Part shown: piece by piece, positions 6,222 through 10,445 of the stretch
How positions within the stretch are numbered: the first letter of the stretch is position 1
Layout of the letters: every line of letters starts with the position of its first letter
From: Aphodosoma sp045658305
GTDB taxonomy: Bacteria > Bacteroidota > Bacteroidia > Bacteroidales > Paludibacteraceae
Direction of reading: 5' to 3'
DNA length: 10,445 nucleotides
Assembly: GCA_045658305.1 (NCBI GenBank)
Contig: JAZOUT010000061.1
Coordinates: 1-10,445, forward strand
Position numbers and translations under genes: made by a program
Notes under the pieces: model-generated
Seen by the model: only the letters and a program-made list of their open reading frames with translations
What the model was told of the DNA's origin: nothing
Database searches by the model: none

Positions 6222-6809
6222 TTATAGGTTTTGGAAAGTTCTTTCGTAATCTTCTGCAGCTTTGCAGAGTTCTTTATACCAATCTTCACCAAATTTGCGG
6301 ATAAGTGGCTCTTTCAAGAATTTATAGACAGGCAATTTGAGTTTTGCGCCTAATTTTTCAGCACAATTACATACTTGCCAGCGATGATAATTGACTGCGG
6401 TAAAATCTTTATATTCAGTCAATCGCACTGGATATAGATGACAAGATATTGGTTTATAGAAGGAAGATTTACCTTCACGGTAGGCTTTTTCGAGCGCACA
6501 TTTGCAACATCCGTCGGCTGGGTCGGTGTAGGTGAATACACATTCGCGACCATTAACAATAGAGGTTACAAGGTCGCCATCGGCATCTCGGTAAGCTACA
6601 CCTTGCTCGTTGATTACTCTTTTACATTCGTCAGAGAGTTCGTCCCAAATGATAGGCAATGCCTTTTCTAATTCAGCTAACTCACTCTCTTCCAATGGTG
6701 CACCTGCATCACCTTCGATGCAACATTCGCCTTTACATACACCCAAATCGCAACAAAAACGTTGTTCGAACAATTCGAAACTAACGACCGTATTTCCTAT
6801 TTCAACCAC
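6222..6809 (-). CDS. DUF3109 family Cys-rich protein
   Basis: A 195-residue cytoplasmic protein of the DUF3109 family, found widely in Bacteroidota, with no established function. It contains 14 cysteines in clusters: FCCDLGVCKGECC (18-30), a CC-x-C group (101-104) in DGCCKCALEKAY, ISCHLYPVR (121-129) and VCNC (146-149). The CxGxCC and CHLYP elements recall the wider YkgJ-like group of putative Zn/Fe-binding proteins, so a metal-binding role is likely but the metal and reaction are unknown. The start codon at 6809 lies about 48 bases from a good promoter on the same strand. It is divergent from the FAD oxidoreductase gene and upstream of mntP in the same direction. A link to manganese or iron handling through that neighbour is speculation. 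Confidence 0.85.
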   Translation of the reverse strand: MVEIGNTVVSFELFEQRFCCDLGVCKGECCIEGDAGAPLEESELAELEKALPIIWDELSDECKRVINEQGVAYRDADGDLVTSIVNGRECVFTYTDPADGCCKCALEKAYREGKSSFYKPISCHLYPVRLTEYKDFTAVNYHRWQVCNCAEKLGAKLKLPVYKFLKEPLIRKFGEDWYKELCKAAEDYERTFQNL

Positions 6810-6856
6810 GTTATTATAATTAAAAATTAAGAATTACACGTATCATTCGTGATTTG

Positions 6857-6886
6857 CAAAGTTAGCAAAAAAATCTCAACTCTCAA
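6857..6886 (-). promoter_or_regulatory. Promoter of the DUF3109 gene, with -33 element inside a heptad repeat
   Basis: On the minus strand TAACTTTG (plus positions 6857-6864) is a perfect -7 TAnnTTTG element. Nineteen bases upstream lies TTG (plus positions 6884-6886), the -33 element, which is part of the middle GTTGAGA unit of the heptad array. Other units of the array place TTG at wrong spacing. Confidence 0.65.
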
Positions 6887-6894
6887 CTCTCAAC
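6874..6894. repeat. Heptad repeat between divergent promoters
   Basis: Three exact copies of TCTCAAC (GTTGAGA on the minus strand) in tandem, followed by a run of seven T. Rotated, the unit is AGTTGAG, identical to that at 2289-2302. It lies between the -7 elements of the two divergent promoters. Confidence 0.8.
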
Positions 6895-6903
6895 TTTTTT
6901 TAG

Positions 6904-6911
6904 TATCTTTG
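6904..6911 (+). promoter_or_regulatory. -7 element for the FAD oxidoreductase gene
   Basis: TATCTTTG fits TAnnTTTG. No TTG is found at the expected -33 position, where the heptad array reads CTCAACT, so only half of the promoter is convincing. The start codon is 143 bases away, but most of that distance is the MITE-like element. Without the element and one flanking repeat the ATG would lie about 20 bases from the box. Confidence 0.5.
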
Positions 6912-6925
6912 CACTTTATTAACAT

Positions 6926-7043
6926 AACGTGAGTTCGACATAACTTTTATTTCACACAGAAGACACGGAACCCACGGAAAAATTTTGTTTATCTCCCACA
7001 GATAACACGGATACCATGCGGATTTTTATATCGAACTGACGTT
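6926..7043. mobile_element. MITE-like element with 18-bp inverted ends and 5-bp flanking duplication
   Basis: The left end AACGTGAGTTCGACATAA (6926-6943) and the right end TTATATCGAACTGACGTT (7026-7043) are inverted copies with 2 mismatches in 18. The 5-mer AACAT stands directly outside both ends (6921-6925 and 7044-7048), as expected of a target duplication. Inside are two blocks with a 9-bp period built on CACRGANNN: 6955-6981 and 6997-7014, the latter followed by a poorer third unit. The 118-bp element codes for nothing. It lies in the leader of the FAD gene, where the ends could also fold into a long stem in the mRNA. No transposase is present in the window, so mobility would have to be in trans. 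Confidence 0.6.
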
Positions 7044-7053
7044 AACATACAAT

Positions 7054-8619
7054 ATGCACGAACTACAATTATCACTAACACCGAAAGAGGCTGCTATACC
7101 AGAATTACTCAAAAGTATAGTGGCTAAGAAGTTGAATGTCAAAGAATCATCAATAAATCATATCCAAGTAGTCAAAAAATCTATCGACTCACGAGGCAAA
7201 TTCCCTATCGTACTGCTCAAAGTGCGCGCTTTTGTAGGTAAGAAACCTGACTATCAATATGAGAACGTATTTAAGTACGACAACGTGGCAAATGGGCGCG
7301 AAGTTGTGGTTGTAGGCTCCGGTCCTGCAGGTTTATTCGCCGCATTGCGTCTTATCGAATACGGATTGAAACCTATTGTGTTAGAGCGTGGTAAAGAGGT
7401 GCTCGACCGCAAAAAAGATATTGCGCAACTCAATCGCAATGTTGCTCTCAACGTAGAAAGCAACTACTGCTTCGGCGAAGGCGGTGCAGGCACATTCTCA
7501 GACGGAAAACTATATACTCGCTCGAAAAAACGTGGTAATACACAACGCATATTCGAAATATTCCACTATCATGGAGCGCAAGACGAGATTCTCTACGAAG
7601 CTCATCCACATATTGGTACTGACCGTCTGCCTCAAGTAATCAAAAATATACGTCAACGCATCATCGACTGCGGTGGCGAAATTCACTTTAATAGTTGCGT
7701 AAACGAATTCATAGTAGAATTCGACGCGATTAAAGGAGTGCGTTGTACAAATGGGTTGACTTATATGGCTGATAATGTGATATTAGCCACAGGACATTCG
7801 GCTCGCGATATTTACCATTTGTTGCACCGTCAAGGTATTAAAATCGAAGCAAAAGGCTTCGCAATGGGTGTGCGTGCAGAGCATCCACAAGCTCTCATAG
7901 ACAGCATCCAATACCACTGCCGCGAACGCAATCCGTATCTCCCTGCTGCATCATACGGACTTGTACATCAAGTAGATGGTCGTGGTGTATATTCATTCTG
8001 TATGTGTCCGGGTGGACATATCGTGCCATCGGCAACCGAGGAAAAACAGATAGTTGTGAATGGTATGAGTGCGTCGCATCGTAATTCACCATTTGCCAAT
8101 TCGGGTATCGTAGTAGAACTTCGCCCTGAAGACCTTACAGAATATGCTCAATATGGCGAATTGTGTGGACTTCGTTTCCAAGAAGACCTCGAACGATTGG
8201 CGTTTAACAATAATGGAGGCGGATTACAAACTGCACCAGCACAACGCTTAGCTGACTTTGCTAAAGGCAAATTGTCAAATAGTTTGCCAGATTGCTCATA
8301 CTTGCCAGGTATAATTTCATCACCTCTACATTTTTGGTTACCAGAGCGCATAGGCAAACGCTTGCAAGAGGGGTTCAAAGCATTCGACCGCAAAATGCAT
8401 GGCTATCTCACCAACGAAGCAGTTGTTGTTGGCGTAGAAAGTCGTTCATCATCACCTATTCGCATACCGCGCAACATAGATACATACGAGCATCCTCAAA
8501 TCAGAGGACTCTACCCTGCTGGTGAAGGTTCGGGTTATGCAGGCGGTATCACATCTAGTGCTATGGATGGTGAGAATTGCGCCGAAGCAATAGCAAGAAA
8601 GTTGAAAGTTGAAAATTGA
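7054..8619 (+). CDS. FAD-dependent oxidoreductase, COG2509 family
   Basis: A 521-residue flavoprotein of the COG2509 'FAD-dependent dehydrogenase' group. The length is typical and the protein is soluble. Residues 1 to about 80 form the family's small N-terminal domain. The FAD-binding Rossmann motif is VVVVGSGPAGLFAALRL (G88-S-G90-P-A-G93), with an acidic strand end at LERGKEV. A family block CFGEGGAGTFSDGKLYTRS follows, then NVILATGHSARD, a typical second dinucleotide motif. The C-terminal block GLYPAGEGSGYAGGITSSAMDG closes the FAD site. The substrate is unknown. The ATG at 7054 fits the family N-terminus. The last codons (KLKVEN) and the TGA lie inside a 7-bp repeat array, and comF begins 10 bases later, so the two are probably one operon. 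Confidence 0.9.
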   Translation: MHELQLSLTPKEAAIPELLKSIVAKKLNVKESSINHIQVVKKSIDSRGKFPIVLLKVRAFVGKKPDYQYENVFKYDNVANGREVVVVGSGPAGLFAALRLIEYGLKPIVLERGKEVLDRKKDIAQLNRNVALNVESNYCFGEGGAGTFSDGKLYTRSKKRGNTQRIFEIFHYHGAQDEILYEAHPHIGTDRLPQVIKNIRQRIIDCGGEIHFNSCVNEFIVEFDAIKGVRCTNGLTYMADNVILATGHSARDIYHLLHRQGIKIEAKGFAMGVRAEHPQALIDSIQYHCRERNPYLPAASYGLVHQVDGRGVYSFCMCPGGHIVPSATEEKQIVVNGMSASHRNSPFANSGIVVELRPEDLTEYAQYGELCGLRFQEDLERLAFNNNGGGLQTAPAQRLADFAKGKLSNSLPDCSYLPGIISSPLHFWLPERIGKRLQEGFKAFDRKMHGYLTNEAVVVGVESRSSSPIRIPRNIDTYEHPQIRGLYPAGEGSGYAGGITSSAMDGENCAEAIARKLKVEN

Positions 8620-8634
8620 AAGTTAAAAGTTGTT
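8600..8634. repeat. Heptad repeat spanning the FAD gene stop and the comF start
   Basis: Five tandem 7-mers: AGTTGAA, AGTTGAA, AATTGAA, AGTTAAA, AGTTGTT. The TGA of the FAD gene (8617-8619) is in unit 3, the TAA that bounds the comF frame (8624-8626) is in unit 4, and the only plausible comF start (TTG, 8630-8632) is in unit 5. Confidence 0.75.
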
Positions 8635-9343
8635 TGATAAACTTCTAAAATATCTGAAATGCGTATTAGTTGATAGACATTGCTTGAATTGTGGTGCGGC
8701 ATTAGAAATCAACGAAGTAGCAGTGTGTAAACATTGCGAAGCAACTACATTAAAAGACTTGTTTGCCTCGCCAATGCTCAAGTATGAAGGCAATGTTGCA
8801 GAACAAAGATTAATGGGACTTGTACCTTTTGAAACAGCAGAATCGCTAATGCCATTTGAGGTAAACACATTGAGCCAACAACTAATACATGACTTAAAAT
8901 ACAATAATTATCAAGATATAGGTCGATTATTTGGCAATGCAATTGCAGAGAATATCAAAAAAAGCGATAGATATGCGCATATAGACTACATTGTGCCTGT
9001 ACCTCTACACAACAGACGTATTGTGCAACGTGGATATAACCAATCGGAACTAATTGCAGCAGAGGTAGCACGACAATTGAATATTCCTTTACAAACAACT
9101 AATCTATATCGCACTCGCAATAACGAATCACAAACACAAAAATCACTAACAAAGCGAATAGAAAACGTAAAAGGCCTATTTGCACTATACGATACTACTC
9201 TATTTAAAGACAAAACGATATTGCTCATAGACGATGTACTTACAACAGGATCGACTTTAATAGCGTGTTGTAAAGCACTATATGAATCAGAAAACATAAA
9301 AATACACATCTACACTGCTTCAACGGCAGACGTTATGTATTAG
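8630..9343 (+). CDS. comF: ComF family phosphoribosyltransferase-like protein
   Basis: A 237-residue cytoplasmic protein of the ComF group, linked to DNA uptake in naturally competent bacteria; its enzymatic activity is not established. It has an N-terminal zinc-ribbon, C18-x2-C21 and C33-x2-C36, then a type I phosphoribosyltransferase domain. The ComF signature VPVPLHNRRIVQRGYNQSE lies at 122-140 and the PRPP-binding loop ILLIDDVLTTGSTL at 197-210. An in-frame TAA at 8624-8626 bounds the frame, and the only start before the zinc-ribbon is TTG at 8630. A start at the first in-frame ATG (codon 49) would lose the ribbon. Both TTG and TAA lie in the heptad array, so the original start may have been altered. 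The stop TAG is followed at once by the 22-unit repeat. Confidence 0.88.
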   Translation: MFDKLLKYLKCVLVDRHCLNCGAALEINEVAVCKHCEATTLKDLFASPMLKYEGNVAEQRLMGLVPFETAESLMPFEVNTLSQQLIHDLKYNNYQDIGRLFGNAIAENIKKSDRYAHIDYIVPVPLHNRRIVQRGYNQSELIAAEVARQLNIPLQTTNLYRTRNNESQTQKSLTKRIENVKGLFALYDTTLFKDKTILLIDDVLTTGSTLIACCKALYESENIKIHIYTASTADVMY

Positions 9344-9497
9344 ATTACAGAGTACAGATTACAGATAACAGAATACAGATTACAGATAACAGAGTACAGA
9401 TTACAGATAACAGATTACAGAGTACAGATTACAGATTACAGAATACAGATTACAGAGTACAGATTACAGAGTACAGAGTATAGAGTATAGAGTATAG
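9344..9497. repeat. 22-unit heptad repeat array
   Basis: Twenty-two 7-mers in strict register, no indels, starting at the first base after the comF stop codon. Unit classes: ATTACAG (9 copies), AGTACAG (5), ATAACAG (3), AATACAG (2) and AGTATAG (3, all at the right end). The consensus is ANWAYAG, with variation confined to positions 2, 3 and 5. ATTACAG tends to alternate with a variant, giving a loose 14-bp pattern. The array has no open frame, no spacers and little self-pairing potential. It ends 30 bases before the start of the acyltransferase gene. Confidence 0.95.
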
Positions 9498-9527
9498 AAA
9501 CTATTAACAATAAAACAATGCTTAAAT

Positions 9528-10070
9528 ATGAAAAAAAATTGGGCTTACAAGCTGTTAGAACGTAATGGTTGGACTATCAACCTAAAGCATGAATTACCAA
9601 ACAAATGCGTCATCTGCGTTGCACCACACACATCAAATTGGGATTTTATATTAGGAATATTAGTGAAATTTGCACTCAATATAAAGGCTAACTTTTTCAT
9701 GAAAAAAGAGTGGTTTTTCTTCCCAATGGGATACTTGATGCGTGCACTTGGTGGCGTTGCTATCAATCGCGACAAAAAGATGCGTATGACCGATGCCATG
9801 GCTGCCGAATTCGACAAACACGAGTCGCTTTGCGTGGCTATTACCCCAGAAGGTACTCGCAGTTATAACCCTGATTGGAAAAAAGGATTCTATTTTATTG
9901 CAGAAAAAGCAGGTATTCCAATAGTATTTGCAGCATTAGATTTCAAGAAAAAAGAGATAATTCTCGGCGATCAGTTCATACCAACAGGCGATGTAGATGC
10001 CGATATGACACAAATAAAAGCATATTATAAAGAGATACATGCTAAATTTCCAGAGAAATTTGGCATGTAA
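9528..10070 (+). CDS. PlsC-like lysophospholipid acyltransferase family protein
   Basis: A 180-residue member of the PlsC/1-acylglycerol-3-phosphate acyltransferase superfamily, of the short Bacteroidota type. Motif I is H34-TSNW-D39 (HX4D, catalytic His/Asp), the middle block is GGVAINRDKK (75-84) and motif III is PEGTR (107-111, binds the acceptor phosphate). A hydrophobic, aromatic stretch near 46-75 may associate with the membrane; there is no signal peptide. The likely reaction is acyl transfer to a lysophospholipid or similar acceptor, but the short form may have another substrate. The ATG at 9528 gives the family-like MKKNWAYKLL; an ATG at 9518 is out of frame. It follows comF across the 22-unit heptad array, and no promoter was recognised between them. 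Confidence 0.88.
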   Translation: MKKNWAYKLLERNGWTINLKHELPNKCVICVAPHTSNWDFILGILVKFALNIKANFFMKKEWFFFPMGYLMRALGGVAINRDKKMRMTDAMAAEFDKHESLCVAITPEGTRSYNPDWKKGFYFIAEKAGIPIVFAALDFKKKEIILGDQFIPTGDVDADMTQIKAYYKEIHAKFPEKFGM

Positions 10071-10074
10071 CACA

Positions 10075-10113
10075 CTGAAAAACAAAACACAACAAATTTA
10101 TTGTTATTTTCAG
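10075..10113 (+). terminator. Weak A/T-rich hairpin after the acyltransferase gene
   Basis: CTGAAAA (10075-10081) can pair with TTTTCAG (10107-10113), and inside it AACAA with TTGTT around ATTTA. Internal loops interrupt the stem and no proper T-run follows. It may limit read-through into the tRNA promoter just downstream. Confidence 0.3.
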
Positions 10114-10122
10114 TCGAAAATA

Positions 10123-10154
10123 TTTGGTTATATCAAATAAATATCGTAACTTTG
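10123..10154 (+). promoter_or_regulatory. Promoter of tRNA-Phe
   Basis: TTTG at 10123-10126, a 20-base spacer, and TAACTTTG at 10147-10154. The spacing is the same as in the tnaA promoter. The transcript would start near 10160, about 24 bases before the tRNA. Confidence 0.82.
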
Positions 10155-10183
10155 CACTCGCTTTTGAGAAAGAAAGCAATGTT

Positions 10184-10256
10184 GGTGCCATAGCTCAGTT
10201 GGTAGAGCAAAGGACTGAAAATCCTTGTGTCCCCGGTTCGATTCCTGGTGGCACCA
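10184..10256 (+). tRNA. tRNA-Phe (anticodon GAA)
   Basis: A 73-base cloverleaf. The acceptor arms are GGTGCCA (10184-10190) and TGGCACC (10249-10255) with discriminator A. The D-arm contains AGCTCAGTTGGTAGAGC. The anticodon stem is AAGGA/TCCTT with loop CTGAAAA, giving anticodon GAA. The T-loop is TTCGATT between CCCGG and CCTGG, whose middle pair is a C-T mismatch by my pairing. The next bases are CAC, so CCA is not encoded and must be added after transcription. The tRNA has its own promoter upstream and a terminator 2-36 bases downstream. Confidence 0.96.
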
Positions 10257-10257
10257 C

Positions 10258-10292
10258 AAAAAAAGAGATGCGATTATGCATCTCTTTTTTTT
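10258..10292. terminator. Bidirectional terminator between tRNA-Phe and the leftward gene
   Basis: GAGATGC (10265-10271) pairs with GCATCTC (10278-10284) around GATTAT. The stem is preceded by an A-run and followed by eight Ts, so the stem extends with A-T pairs and has a T-tail in both directions. It can end the tRNA transcript and also the leftward gene that stops at 10312. Confidence 0.9.
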
Positions 10293-10311
10293 GTTATATA
10301 CACACATTGTA

Positions 10312-10445
10312 TCACCTTTCATATGCACCTAAGTCGGGTTTACCATCGGTATTGCGGGGGTTGGCGTCGAGGTCAAGGGGATAGAGGGTTGATACACTAG
10401 GCGAACCGCAGTCGCGCGCGCATGACAAAGAATCGAGGTGAAAAT
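10312..10445 (-). CDS. C-terminal end of a probable right-handed beta-helix protein (partial)
   Basis: The minus strand is open from the window edge to a TGA at 10312-10314, giving 43 residues without a start. The end, STLYPLDLDANPRNTDGKPDLGAYER, resembles the very common C-terminal block of secreted parallel beta-helix / pectate-lyase-fold proteins in Bacteroidota (choice-of-anchor Q type: DL-x-GNPR, a short turn, then xDxGAYE). Such proteins are usually exported and may act on or bind polysaccharides; nothing here shows which. The other two minus-strand frames lack such a match. The DNA at 10385-10430 is richer in G/C (a CGCGCGCG run) than the rest of the window. The gene ends about 20 bases before the shared terminator. 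Confidence 0.65.
   Translation of the reverse strand, partial: FHLDSLSCARDCGSPSVSTLYPLDLDANPRNTDGKPDLGAYER

Noticed and set aside
9344..9497. CRISPR array
   Set aside because: The 7-bp units are contiguous with no spacers, and no cas genes are near.
10124..10384. Open frame of 86 codons across the tRNA region
   Set aside because: It contains AIAQLVEQRTENPCVPGSIPGG, the well-known false translation of a tRNA gene; the cloverleaf and terminator explain the DNA.

Overview
The window looks like a chromosomal segment of a Bacteroidales (Bacteroidota) bacterium. Three things point there: promoters of the TTTG / TAnnTTTG type, A-rich leaders without Shine-Dalgarno sequences, and a gene set typical of the group (V-type ATPase operon ending D-I-K, DUF3109, COG2509 FAD protein). 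The genus cannot be told from the sequence.

Layout. Positions 2-2814 hold the 3' end of a V-type ATPase operon: the C-terminus of stalk subunit D, membrane subunit I and proteolipid K, closed by a strong terminator. The K sequence carries the residue set known for Na+-binding rings. Positions 2939-4502 are a self-contained tryptophanase unit with its own promoter, a 5' leader hairpin and a terminator. Positions 4553-6809 read leftward: a FemAB/GNAT-like protein, the manganese exporter MntP and a Cys-rich DUF3109 protein. Positions 6810-7053 are a divergent control region. Positions 7054-10070 read rightward: a COG2509 FAD-dependent oxidoreductase, a ComF-type phosphoribosyltransferase and a small PlsC-like acyltransferase. 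tRNA-Phe(GAA) follows at 10184-10256 with its own promoter and a terminator. The right edge holds the last 43 codons of a leftward gene ending like right-handed beta-helix proteins.

The genes are mostly ordinary housekeeping and metabolic genes. The unusual content lies between them. Six places carry direct repeats with a strict 7-bp period: 276-369, 2245-2305 (perhaps on to 2358), 4862-4878 (inside a gene), 6874-6894, 8600-8634 and 9344-9497. The 7-mers differ from site to site (AGTTGAR, AGTCAAC, GACTGTA, ANWACAG). Four of the intergenic arrays lie at or within a few bases of a stop codon. One array supplies the stop of one gene and apparently the start of the next, and another supplies the -33 element of a promoter. 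Two arrays in the ATPase operon surround a hairpin. Separately, a 118-bp MITE-like element with 18-bp inverted ends and a 5-bp flanking duplication seems to have landed between the promoter and the start codon of the FAD gene. An array of 11-bp direct repeats sits just upstream of mntP.

No defence system, CRISPR array, transposase gene or biosynthetic cluster is visible. The best candidate for something undescribed is the period-7 repeat family and its habit of sitting at gene ends.
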